Part shown: piece after piece, positions 16,518 through 24,669 of the stretch | Numbering within the stretch: the first letter of the stretch is position 1 | Layout: every line of letters begins with the position of its first letter | NCBI RefSeq assembly: GCF_900236475.1 | Contig: NZ_LT963352.1 | Span: 248,001 to 312,000, forward strand | Reading direction: 5' to 3' | From: Streptomyces chartreusis NRRL 3882 | GTDB taxonomy: Bacteria; Actinomycetota; Actinomycetes; Streptomycetales; Streptomycetaceae | DNA: 64,000 nt | Notes under the pieces: model-generated | Told to the model about the DNA's origin: nothing | The model's input: the letters and a program-made list of their open reading frames with translations, nothing else | Databases searched by the model: none | Translations under genes and position numbers: made by a program

Positions 16518-17897
16518 ATGCCCTCGCACGCTCTCGAACACCTCACCCGACCCACCCGGGCCCGCACCGCCCGCGTCTCCAGCTGGGACCAGCGGGGCCG
16601 CAACCAGGACTACTGGACGACCCCCGCGCACTCCAGCCGTGTCCTGGCCGACCTCGAGGGGCCGGGCCGGATCACGCACATCTGGATGACCCAGTTCTGC
16701 CGCCGCACCCTCGGCCCCGGCCTGATCGACCCCCTCGAAGCCGACACCGTCGCCCCGGTGATGGAGATCCACAACGCGCTCGGCGTCAACTGGGAGGAGC
16801 CGGACCCGGACTACTACCGCAAGGTCCTCATCCGGATCACCTGGGACGACGAGGAGGAGCCCGCCGTCCTCGTCCCGCTCGGCGACTTCTTCGGCATCGG
16901 CCACTGCATGCCCAACAGCTACCAGTCGGCCCTGTTCACCGTCTCCGCCAAACCCGAGGAATCGCTGATCTTCGGCGGCAGCGCGGCGCTGAACTGCTGG
17001 GCGCCGATGCCGTTCAACAAACGGGCCCGCATCGAGCTGGTCAATGAGAACGACCTGCCGATCCAGCAGTACTTCTACATCGACTACGAGCTGTTCCCGC
17101 AGGACCTGCCCGAGGACACCCTCTACTTCCACGCCCGCTGGAACCGCAGCAACCCCTGCAACGGCTGGGCGCCCGACATCCAGACCAACAGCCCCGAGGT
17201 CAACATCGTCGACGTCACCGGTGAGGACAACTACGTCGTCCTCGACACGGAGGGCAGGGGTCACTACGTCGGCTGCAACCTCTCCGTCCATCACCGGCAG
17301 GGCAGTTGGTGGGGCGAGGGCAACGACATGATCTGGATCGACGACGACTTCCTGCCCGACGGCTCCACCAGCTGGCCGCCCTCGCTGCACGGCACCGGCA
17401 CCGAGGACTACTTCAACCACGCCTGGGGGATGCAGAAGAACGCCTACCTGTACCACGGCGCGATCCTGCACGAGGCCGACGTGCCCGGCTATTCGGTCAA
17501 CTACCGCTTCCACGTGGCCGATCCGGTCCGCTTCGAGGAGCGCGTCAAGGTCTCCATCGAGCACGGCCACGGCAACCACCTCGCCGACGACTGGGCCTCG
17601 ACGGCGTACTGGTACCAGACGCTGCCGTCTCCGAAGGCGACGATCCCGCCGCTGGAGCAGCGCCTGCCGGTGCGCCCCGCCGGGCAGCCGATGCCGGTGC
17701 CCGCCGCGCGGTCCGGCGCGGTCGCCGAGGAGATCGCCGTGATGCGCGAGCGGTACCGGGCCCGCTTCGAGCGCCACATGGAGCACCTCGCCGAGCGCAC
17801 CCGGCAGCGGGGCGAGCGTTCGCTCCAGGAGTCCGAGGCGAACATCAAGCAGGCCGCGGCCGTGCGCCGCCGTTACGACGAGCGCGGCAATGACTGA
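16518..17897 (+). CDS. DUF2961/GH172 glycoside hydrolase (difructose dianhydride hydrolase candidate)
   Basis: 459 residues, no signal peptide, so cytosolic. It carries the DUF2961 signature regions: SSWDQRGRNQDYW near the N-terminus, GRITHIWMTQF, GDFFGIGH, ELVNENDLPIQQYFYIDYE, WWGEGND (E267), HGTGTEDYFNHAWG (E296) and VKVSIEHGHGN. DUF2961 was recast as family GH172, whose founding member from a Bifidobacterium makes and hydrolyses difructose dianhydride I. E267 and E296 sit in the motifs I believe hold the two catalytic glutamates. The ATG at 16518 is preceded by GAAGGGG. It overlaps the GH32 gene by eight bases, so both are made together. Expected role: open imported difructose anhydrides to a fructose disaccharide. 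Other GH172 enzymes act on alpha-D-arabinofuranosides or fructofuranosides. Confidence 0.85.
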   Translation: MPSHALEHLTRPTRARTARVSSWDQRGRNQDYWTTPAHSSRVLADLEGPGRITHIWMTQFCRRTLGPGLIDPLEADTVAPVMEIHNALGVNWEEPDPDYYRKVLIRITWDDEEEPAVLVPLGDFFGIGHCMPNSYQSALFTVSAKPEESLIFGGSAALNCWAPMPFNKRARIELVNENDLPIQQYFYIDYELFPQDLPEDTLYFHARWNRSNPCNGWAPDIQTNSPEVNIVDVTGEDNYVVLDTEGRGHYVGCNLSVHHRQGSWWGEGNDMIWIDDDFLPDGSTSWPPSLHGTGTEDYFNHAWGMQKNAYLYHGAILHEADVPGYSVNYRFHVADPVRFEERVKVSIEHGHGNHLADDWASTAYWYQTLPSPKATIPPLEQRLPVRPAGQPMPVPAARSGAVAEEIAVMRERYRARFERHMEHLAERTRQRGERSLQESEANIKQAAAVRRRYDERGND

Positions 17898-19362
17898 AAC
17901 CGAGACCCGGGCGACGGTGGCGCTCGACACGCACTTCCCGGCGGTCCACCTCCGTCCGCCGGCACACTGGATCAACGACCCCAATGGCCTGGTCTTCCAC
18001 GACGGCCACTACCACGTCTACTTCCAGCACAACCCGCACAGCGCCCGCCATGCGGACATGCACTGGGGCCACTTCCGCAGCCCCGACCTGATCCACTGGG
18101 AGCTGCTGCCGGTGGCGCTGGCCCCCACCCCGGGCGGCGACGACGAGGGCGGGGTCTGGTCGGGCAACGCCGTCTCCCACGACGGCCGCCTCACCGCCTT
18201 CTACTCCGCCAAGCGGGACGACCGCCGGCATCAGCCGATCACCTCGGCGACGTCGTACGACGGCGGTACGACCTTCACCAAGCGCGGGAGCCTCCTGATC
18301 CCGGAGGCGGCCGACGGCACCACGATGTTCCGCGACCCGTACGTGTGGCGGGACGGCGACAGCTGGCGCATGCTCGTCGGCGCGGCCCTCGCGGACGGAC
18401 GCGCCGCCGCCCTGCAGTACGCCTCCGCCGACCTCGATGACTGGTCGTACGAGGGCATCTTCCTGGCCCGTCCGCCGCACCCCTTGCGGGATGGCCGGAA
18501 CACGGAGGAGGGCTGGGAGTGCGCCCAGTACGCGGCCTTCCCCGACGGCACCGGCGCGGTCCTCGCCAGCGCCTGGGACCCGCAGGAGGGGGCGAGCTGC
18601 GCGATCTACTGGACGGGCCGCGAACAGCACGGCGAGTTCCAAGCCGCGGCGACGCCCCAACTCCTCGATCACGGCCCCGACTTCTATGCCCCCGCCCTGC
18701 TGCACGCGCCCGACGGACGCTGGCTGATGTGGGCGTGGATCTGGGAGGCCCGGGACGAGGAACGCGTCGGTGCCCCCAGCGTCTGGACCGACGAGGCCGG
18801 CTGGGCGGGCATGCTCTCCCTGCCTCGGGAGCTCACGCCCGGCCCGGACGGCGAACTGGTCCAGCGGCCGGCCCGCGAACTGCTCTCGCTGCGCGGCGAA
18901 CGGCGGATCGCCGCAGCGGGCAGGGCGAGCGCAGAGCAGCCGGTGGACCTCGGCGAGGTTTCACGGGCCACGGATCTGACCGTGACTCTGGAGCGCGGTG
19001 GCCGCCTGCGGCTGCTCACCTCGCGGGACGGCACCGAGTACCTCGACATCGTCCACCACCTGGTCAGCGGTGAACTGGTCGTCGACCGCGCCCACGCTTC
19101 CCTCGACTCCCGTGCGAAGGGCGGAAGTTGGCGCTTTCCCGCCGAGGGCCCCGACATGACCCTGCGGATCCTGCTGGATCACTCGGTCGCGGAGATCTTC
19201 ACCGCGGCCGGGCGGACATTGACCCTGCGGTCGTATCCCGTCGGCGACGGGCCCTGGCGCGTGCAGATGGGTGCCACGGGTGTCGGCTCCGCCGCGTACA
19301 CGGTCGGGGCATGGGACCTGACACCACCCGGACAAGGAGTCGGCCGAGACGCCGACTCCTGA
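17890..19362 (+). CDS. GH32 beta-fructofuranosidase (inulinase/sucrase type)
   Basis: 490 residues, no signal peptide. Five-bladed propeller plus C-terminal beta-sandwich of GH32. Catalytic residues are visible: nucleophile D30 in WINDPNG, stabiliser D149 in FRDPYVW and acid/base E210 in EGWECAQ. The starting ATG (17890) lies inside the end of the GH172 gene. It should remove beta-linked fructose from inulobiose, inulo-oligosaccharides or sucrose in the cytosol, providing the last step after GH172. The C-terminal region (VAEIFTAAGRTLTLRSYP) is the usual sandwich domain, and length is normal for the family. Confidence 0.92.
   Translation: MTETETRATVALDTHFPAVHLRPPAHWINDPNGLVFHDGHYHVYFQHNPHSARHADMHWGHFRSPDLIHWELLPVALAPTPGGDDEGGVWSGNAVSHDGRLTAFYSAKRDDRRHQPITSATSYDGGTTFTKRGSLLIPEAADGTTMFRDPYVWRDGDSWRMLVGAALADGRAAALQYASADLDDWSYEGIFLARPPHPLRDGRNTEEGWECAQYAAFPDGTGAVLASAWDPQEGASCAIYWTGREQHGEFQAAATPQLLDHGPDFYAPALLHAPDGRWLMWAWIWEARDEERVGAPSVWTDEAGWAGMLSLPRELTPGPDGELVQRPARELLSLRGERRIAAAGRASAEQPVDLGEVSRATDLTVTLERGGRLRLLTSRDGTEYLDIVHHLVSGELVVDRAHASLDSRAKGGSWRFPAEGPDMTLRILLDHSVAEIFTAAGRTLTLRSYPVGDGPWRVQMGATGVGSAAYTVGAWDLTPPGQGVGRDADS
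19335..19360 (+). terminator. Hairpin at the very end of the GH32 gene
   Basis: AGGAGTCGG pairs with CCGACTCCT over eight loop bases. The right arm abuts the TGA stop, so the hairpin is partly coding. Confidence 0.5.
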
Positions 19363-19499
19363 CACCGGCGCGGATGCCACGCCGGGACACAGTGACCTGC
19401 GGCGGGGCATCCCGGTGTGTCCCCCGGCGTCGATGACGTCCTTCATCACCCGCGTGCGTCGCCGCACCCGAGCGGGAGCTTGTCGCGCTCGTCGGCGTC

Positions 19500-19645
19500 G
19501 GCTCCGTTTGTCGCTCGGCCGAAGCGAGTGCGGCGCTCACGGATCTCGTCATGATGGGCCGAAGCCCAGTCGATCGGGGAACCGACGATGTCGAGGAGGC
19601 TGATCCCGAGGGGCGTGAGGGCGGGTTCGGTCCGGGCTTCCGGTG
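19500..19645 (-). pseudogene. HxlR-type regulator remnant
   Basis: Minus-strand codons encode TEPALTPLGISLLDIVGSPI, then DWASAHHDEIRERRTRFGR, the wing and last helix of an HxlR winged-helix regulator (compare the family pattern 'YSLTPLGRSLLP...WA..H..EI...R'). No HTH precedes it in any frame and the remaining codons are unrelated. The rest of 19363-19747 shows nothing further. Confidence 0.55.
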
Positions 19646-19747
19646 CATCCGTACGGACCGCTGAACGCCGCCTCGGGCGTGTGCTGATCGTGGTGAGCGG
19701 CGCATGTGCGTCGACCGTCTCGTTGGCCGCCGAAGCGTTCTGCGCGG

Positions 19748-22345
19748 TCAATGCAGGATCTCGACGTACCCGTCAGTTCCGTGCACACGGATCCGCTGCC
19801 CGTCCCGGATCAGCCGGGTGGCCCGCTCCACGCCCACGACGGCCGGCAAGCCGTACTCCCGGGCGATGACCGCGCCATGGGTCATCAGGCCGCCCACCTC
19901 GGTCACCAGGCCCGTGATCCCGACGAACAGGGGTGACCAGCTGGGATCCGTGAAGGTCGTGACCAGGATGTCGCCCGCTTCGAGGTCGGCCTCGGCCAGG
20001 TCGAGGATGACGCGGGCCCTTCCCTCGATGGTCCCGGCGGAGACCGGTAGGCCGATCAGGGCGCCGGCCGGCACGTCGTCGCGCCGGTACGCCCCGGTGA
20101 CGGCCTCACCCTCCGATGTGAGGACCCGGGGCGGTGTGAGCGCCTGGTACGACCGGAACGCGTCCTTGCGCTGCTGGATGAGCTGGTGATCCACCTGGTG
20201 CGAGCGCACGACGTCGTGGAGTTCCTGGAACGTGAGGTAGAAGACGTCCTCCTTCTCAGGGAGCACGTCGGACCGCACGAGGCGCTCGGCCTCCGCCAGC
20301 AAGGCCCGCTTGTAGACGAAGTAGCGGCTGACGATGCCGTACTTCGGGTATTCCCGGTACCCGATGAAGGTTCTGACCCGGTCGATCATCCGCTTGGCCT
20401 CGTCGGCCTTCCGGTCCCCGTCCGGCAGGGCCCGCAAGCGTGACAGCACGTCCTGTTCCTTCTTCTGCGCCTTCTGCCGCCCTTGCTCGAAGCGCCGCTC
20501 GGCGGCTCCCGGCTCGAAGTTCCTGACGTTGTCGAGGATCACCGGCACCAGCGTGGTGGGGCGCTCGCGCCAGCGTGGCCTCGTGATGTCGATCTCGCCG
20601 ACGCAGCGCATTCCGTACCGGTCGAGGTAGGACTCGATCGCGTCGCGTGCTTCGGTCCCGCCCGGGAGTTTCGCCAGCTCGTCCAGGAAGTTCTCGTCTT
20701 CGACGCCCTGCAGGAACGCCACCACCTCCCGATGCGGGCGGATCACGTCCGCGACGTCGAGCAGCGCCAGTCCCATCTCCGAGGTGATGTTGTCGGGGGC
20801 GGACAGCGTGAGCGTGTCAGCCGCGTTCTTCTCCCCCAGCCACTCCTGCAGCTTGTCGTTGAGCCACCAGGTGGCCTCCATCCCCGCCATGATCACCTGC
20901 ATGCTCAGCGGATCACCGAGGGCTCGCTTGTGCTCCTCGAAGGCCTCCAGCAGGAAGTCGAACAGCGCCGGTCCGGTCTTCGTCCGGATGTCGCGCTCCA
21001 GGGCGGCGATGGACGCCTCGCTGCGCTCGATCAGTTCGGTGACGATGGCCGGATCGGTCTCGATCGGGGCGGACTGGCTGCCGACCGGTGGCCCGCCGGG
21101 ACCCGCGTCCGGGAGCGAGGGGACGAAATCATCGCGGTCGAGGACGGTCTCCAGCGCGTCCCTGACCAGCGGATCGCCCCTTCCGATGACGTCCAGGAGG
21201 GCGGCGCGGCTCGCGGGCGAGGCCAGGCGCCGGGTGGCGTCGACGAACAGCCTCCCGCCGGCCTCGTGCATCGGTGCCATGGCGGTCAGTTGCCACATGG
21301 AGAGTCCCAGGGGCCTCATGGGATCGGTCATCATCTGCTGATGACCGACGGAGATGTAGACGTGGTTCTCCTGGTCATCGGTCTCCGGGATGGGGAACAG
21401 CGTCGTGATCGGCCGGCTCTGAACGATCTGGAAGTCATCATCGACCAGGCACCATTCGATGTCCTGCGGGCGGCCGAGGTGCGCTTCGATCCGCCGCCCG
21501 AGCTGCACGAGCCGCAGGACCTGCGCATCCGTCAGCGCGGGCTCCCGCTGCCGCTGCGCGTCGATCACCACTTCCTGCGTACCGCCGCCCGGGAGCGCGT
21601 GAACGGCCCGCTGTTTGGCGGCGATCGCCTTGGCGACCACTTCACCGTCCCGCACCGTGAAGACGTCCGGGTTCACCAGGCCGGAGACCAGGGCTTCGCC
21701 GAGGCCGAAGCCTGCGTCCACGGTGGCGACCTTCCGGTTGCCCGTGACGGGGTCGGCCGTGAACAGGATGCCGGCCGCGTGCGGGAAGACCATCTGCTGC
21801 ACGACCACGGCCATGTGGACCGTACGGTGGTCGATGCCGTTCCGCTGACGGTAGGTCACGGCCCGCTCGGTGAACAGCGAGGCCCAGCACCGGCTGACGT
21901 GCTGGAGGATAGCGGTCGGCCCCACCACGTTCAGGTACGTGTCCTGCTGGCCGGCGAAGGAGGCCGTCGGCAGGTCCTCTGCCGTCGCGCTGGACCGGAC
22001 GGCGTAGGGGGCTCGCTCACCGAGCCGGGTGAGCTCGCGGGTGATCGCCGCCGCGAGATCGCCCGGGACGGCAATCCCTTCGATGGCCCGGCGGATCTGC
22101 GCGCTGAGCGCGCGGATCTCCTCCCGGTCATCGGGGTTCAAGCGCGACAGTCGGTCGAGCCGGTCGTCGATCGCGGGTGCTTCCGCCATGATCCGCCGGA
22201 AGGCGTCCGTCGTCACACAGAAGCCACCCGGCACGCGGATGCCTTCGATCCGCGACAGCTCGCCCAGGTGTGCGCCCTTGCCGCCGACGACCGCGACCTG
22301 AACCTCGTCGATCTCCTGAAGGTCCACCACGTACTGCTCAGTCAT
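19748..22345 (-). CDS. rph: Rifamycin-inactivating phosphotransferase
   Basis: 865 residues, the usual length of rifampin phosphotransferases. Domain order: ATP-grasp domain from the N-terminus (GGKGAHLGELSRI, YAVRSSATAEDLPTASFAGQ, IEWCLVDDDFQIVQSRPITT), a central rifamycin-binding helical domain, and a C-terminal swivelling phosphohistidine domain with GGLMTHGAVIAREYGLP, where the His near residue 823 carries the phosphate. It uses ATP to phosphorylate rifamycins, releasing AMP and phosphate, and so inactivates them. The ATG has GAGGGAG just upstream. A rifamycin-associated element lies about 100 bases upstream and a stable hairpin sits in the leader. General PEP-synthase-like enzymes are the alternative, but the length, the domain order and the RAE favour Rph. 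Confidence 0.92.
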   Translation of the reverse strand: MTEQYVVDLQEIDEVQVAVVGGKGAHLGELSRIEGIRVPGGFCVTTDAFRRIMAEAPAIDDRLDRLSRLNPDDREEIRALSAQIRRAIEGIAVPGDLAAAITRELTRLGERAPYAVRSSATAEDLPTASFAGQQDTYLNVVGPTAILQHVSRCWASLFTERAVTYRQRNGIDHRTVHMAVVVQQMVFPHAAGILFTADPVTGNRKVATVDAGFGLGEALVSGLVNPDVFTVRDGEVVAKAIAAKQRAVHALPGGGTQEVVIDAQRQREPALTDAQVLRLVQLGRRIEAHLGRPQDIEWCLVDDDFQIVQSRPITTLFPIPETDDQENHVYISVGHQQMMTDPMRPLGLSMWQLTAMAPMHEAGGRLFVDATRRLASPASRAALLDVIGRGDPLVRDALETVLDRDDFVPSLPDAGPGGPPVGSQSAPIETDPAIVTELIERSEASIAALERDIRTKTGPALFDFLLEAFEEHKRALGDPLSMQVIMAGMEATWWLNDKLQEWLGEKNAADTLTLSAPDNITSEMGLALLDVADVIRPHREVVAFLQGVEDENFLDELAKLPGGTEARDAIESYLDRYGMRCVGEIDITRPRWRERPTTLVPVILDNVRNFEPGAAERRFEQGRQKAQKKEQDVLSRLRALPDGDRKADEAKRMIDRVRTFIGYREYPKYGIVSRYFVYKRALLAEAERLVRSDVLPEKEDVFYLTFQELHDVVRSHQVDHQLIQQRKDAFRSYQALTPPRVLTSEGEAVTGAYRRDDVPAGALIGLPVSAGTIEGRARVILDLAEADLEAGDILVTTFTDPSWSPLFVGITGLVTEVGGLMTHGAVIAREYGLPAVVGVERATRLIRDGQRIRVHGTDGYVEILH

Positions 22346-22372
22346 TGCGCTCCCTCTGTGGCCCCCGTGATC

Positions 22373-22391
22373 GGGCGCACGTCGTGCGCCC
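22373..22391 (-). promoter_or_regulatory. Leader hairpin of rph
   Basis: GGGCGCAC-GTC-GTGCGCCC is a perfect eight-base dyad lying 28 bases upstream of the rph ATG, inside the expected 5' leader. It may be a protein site or an RNA structure. Confidence 0.4.
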
Positions 22392-22441
22392 CCCGCTTTC
22401 CGCAGGTTGTGGCCCCGGCGGAGGATTCTGCGCGACGACCC

Positions 22442-22460
22442 GGGTCTTGCCGCAAGCCCC
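22442..22460 (-). promoter_or_regulatory. Rifamycin-associated element (RAE)
   Basis: GGGTCTTGCCGCAAGCCCC on the plus strand; its reverse complement, GGGGCTTGCGGCAAGACCC, fits the 19-bp inverted repeat known upstream of rifamycin-inducible genes in actinomycetes. The arms match at all but one position. It lies about 100 bases before rph. Its TTGCGG can serve as a -35 box for rph, with CAGAAT 19 bases further on. Confidence 0.85.
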
Positions 22461-22475
22461 CCAGTGCGCTATACG
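22447..22475 (+). promoter_or_regulatory. Promoter-like signal pointing away from rph, sharing the RAE
   Basis: On the plus strand, TTGCCG within the RAE is followed after exactly 17 bases by TATACG. A transcript would start near 22482 and run straight into the terminator at 22484-22507. Confidence 0.45.
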
Positions 22476-22483
22476 TTGAGAGT

Positions 22484-22507
22484 GGCAAGGAGAGCACTCT
22501 CCTTGCC
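22484..22507 (+). terminator. Intrinsic terminator with T-rich tail
   Basis: GGCAAGGAGAG and CTCTCCTTGCC form a perfect 11-base inverted repeat around CA, followed on the plus strand by TTTGTCTTTTTG. In the minus direction it can also end the RibD-like gene transcript, but the T tail is on the plus-strand side. Confidence 0.75.
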
Positions 22508-22557
22508 TTTGTCTTTTTGCCGTCCGCCGACTGGTGCAGAGCACGGCACCACCGTCG

Positions 22558-23172
22558 TCACAGGACGTCGTAGGTCAGGTGCGTCGCTGTCGATGTCGAG
22601 GTCACGCTCCGCTGCACCAGCGTGCGCGGCGCTCCGCCGGTGAACAGTGGCGTCCCGGCGCCCAGCACGACGGGCGCGAGGTGCAGCGACAGCACATCGA
22701 CCAGACCGGCGTCGAGTGCCGAGCCGATCGTGGCGCCACCGCCCATGAGGACGACGTCGAGCTCCTTGCCGCTGTCCGACGACGCGGCCTGGGCCCGCTC
22801 GCGCGCGGCGGTGACCGCGTCGGGCAGACCGGTGGTGACGAACGTCCAGTCGAGGCCGGTGAGCCGCACCGACTCCGGCGGCGTGCTCGTCACGACGACG
22901 AACGCGGGCTTGCCGACCTCGCCGGCGCCGTAGCCGATGTCGTCGTCCCAGCCGTTCGGCCCGTCCACCACGTCGAAGAGCCGGCGGCCCAGGACGACGG
23001 CGCCCGAGCGTGCGGTCCCCTCGCGCAGGACCCGGCGATCGTCGGGATCGTCGGAGAACGCCCAGGTGTGCAGGGCCTCGCCGCCGGTGCCCAGACCGCT
23101 GTCCGGGCCGGGGTCGGGCCCGGTGACGAAGCCGTCGAGAGAGACCGAGATGTCAGCGATGATTCGAGTCAT
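22558..23172 (-). CDS. Dihydrofolate reductase family protein (RibD C-terminal domain)
   Basis: 204 residues, one domain. MTRIIADISVSLDGFVTGPD is the typical opening, and VVLGRRLFDVVDG, VVLMGGGATIGSALDAGLVD and LHLAPVVLGAGTPLF are the NADPH-binding and core strands of the RibD_C fold. Such stand-alone proteins are NADPH-dependent reductases of unknown substrate, common in actinobacteria. The gene lies alone between the rph control region and the Eis-like gene. Confidence 0.88.
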   Translation of the reverse strand: MTRIIADISVSLDGFVTGPDPGPDSGLGTGGEALHTWAFSDDPDDRRVLREGTARSGAVVLGRRLFDVVDGPNGWDDDIGYGAGEVGKPAFVVVTSTPPESVRLTGLDWTFVTTGLPDAVTAARERAQAASSDSGKELDVVLMGGGATIGSALDAGLVDVLSLHLAPVVLGAGTPLFTGGAPRTLVQRSVTSTSTATHLTYDVL

Positions 23173-23345
23173 ACCAGTGCGGACCCGATCCGCCGCCCGA
23201 ACTCATCGCTTGCGCATGAGGCGCTGCCGGATGCGGTCCACGAACGCGTACGGGTAATTCACTTGCCCTGGCCAGGGATGAACGCTGCACTGTGGCCGGA
23301 CACCACGAGCCGTGGTGCCGGTATTTCGAGGAGGCAGCGGCAGCC

Positions 23346-24575
23346 ATGGAGATCCGTCCCACGACTGATGAGGATCTCGACGTCTTCGTCGACACAGTGC
23401 ATGCCGCGTTCGGGCTCTTCCCGGAAACCCCGACCGAGGGCGGAGGGCTCTGGTGGTCGGCGCTCGAGATGGACCGCTGCCTGCTCGCCCTGACGGCGGA
23501 CGGGCGGTCCGTCGGCACCGCCGCCGCGCACTCCTTCGAGCTCACCCTGCCCGGTCAGACCCTCGTCCCGGCCGCCGGGGTGACCGCCGTCGGCGTCCTG
23601 CCCTCGCACCGGCGCCAGGGCGTGCTCAGTGCGATGATGCGGCATCAGCTCTCCGAGCTGCGGGCCCGAGGAGAGTTCCTCTCCGTCCTGCTGGCCTCTG
23701 AGGCCCCGATCTACGGCAGGTTCGGCTACGGACCGGCGACCTACACGGCGCGGCTGACGGTGCCGCGTCGCCAGGCCGCCCTCGCCGTTCCCCGAGCGCG
23801 CGGAACGGCCCAGGCACCAGCGGCCGGCTCCGACAACGGCTCGGTCGAAGTACTGCGGAGCGCCGAGTGCCGCGAGATTCTGGAAGAGGTCTACGACCGG
23901 TATCGCCGCGCCCAGCCCGGCGCGCTGTCCCGGCCGCACCGCTGGTGGGCCTTGCGCGCGGGGCAGCCCCCGATCTCGCCGGCGCCGCGTTACGTTGCCG
24001 TCCACCGGGGCGCCGACGGCGTCCCGGACGGGTACGCCAGCTACTCGATCGAGTCCGGCACCCTGACGGTCGACGAGACCATCGCCGCCGACGACGCCGT
24101 TTTCACGGCCCTGGCCCGGTTCGTCCTCGGCCATGACCTGGTCACCAAGGTCGTGTTGAAGCACGTCCCGCCCGATCACCCGCTGCGCTGGCAGTTGGCG
24201 GACTTCCGCGCCGGCGAGGTGAGCGGCGACATGGACTGGCTCTGGGTGCGGCTGCTGGACGTCCCACGTGCTCTGACTGCGCGGGGCTGGTTCATGGACG
24301 GCGAGCTCGTCCTCGATGTCGAGGACTCCTTCCTCGGCGAACACGGCCGCTACCTGCTGGCCGTCCGGGACGGAAAGGCCGACTGCGTCCCGACGGACCG
24401 GGAGCCCGACCTGTCCCTGGACGCGAGCGACCTGGGCTCCATCTACCTCGGCGGCACCGCCCCGAGCACACTCGTACGTGCCGGACACGTCCAGGCCCAC
24501 CGCCCGGGCGCGGCCACTCTCGCTGACGCCCTCTTCCGCGCCGACCGCTCCCCGCACTGCCTGCACTGGTTCTGA
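23346..24575 (+). CDS. Eis-like GNAT acetyltransferase
   Basis: 409 residues. The N-terminal GNAT domain has VTAVGVLPSHRRQGVLSAMM as acetyl-CoA turn and a following YGRFGYGPAT segment. A second degenerate GNAT region and a C-terminal sterol-carrier-like domain (SDLGSIYLGGTAPSTL) follow, ending in a free LHWF carboxylate. This three-part layout is that of Eis proteins, which acetylate amine groups on aminoglycosides or protein lysines. The ATG at 23346 is chosen because GAGGAGG lies upstream; an earlier in-frame start would add an unrelated tail. A hairpin follows the gene. Confidence 0.88.
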   Translation: MEIRPTTDEDLDVFVDTVHAAFGLFPETPTEGGGLWWSALEMDRCLLALTADGRSVGTAAAHSFELTLPGQTLVPAAGVTAVGVLPSHRRQGVLSAMMRHQLSELRARGEFLSVLLASEAPIYGRFGYGPATYTARLTVPRRQAALAVPRARGTAQAPAAGSDNGSVEVLRSAECREILEEVYDRYRRAQPGALSRPHRWWALRAGQPPISPAPRYVAVHRGADGVPDGYASYSIESGTLTVDETIAADDAVFTALARFVLGHDLVTKVVLKHVPPDHPLRWQLADFRAGEVSGDMDWLWVRLLDVPRALTARGWFMDGELVLDVEDSFLGEHGRYLLAVRDGKADCVPTDREPDLSLDASDLGSIYLGGTAPSTLVRAGHVQAHRPGAATLADALFRADRSPHCLHWF

Positions 24576-24588
24576 CCGCGCTCGCAGA

Positions 24589-24613
24589 CCCGAGCCCGGG
24601 GTTTCGGCTCGGG
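24589..24613 (+). terminator. Hairpin after the Eis-like gene
   Basis: CCCGAGCC pairs with GGCTCGGG around a nine-base loop, 13 bases after the stop codon. No T run. Confidence 0.6.
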
Positions 24614-24669
24614 CAGGATCTGCGTCTGAACCCGGTCTGGATGCCGGTCCAGGAACCTACACTCGCGGC

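Noticed and set aside
20483..22573. A 696-codon plus-strand frame across rph
   Set aside because: It is antisense to a gene with unmistakable ATP-grasp and phosphohistidine motifs. The product has no recognisable domain.
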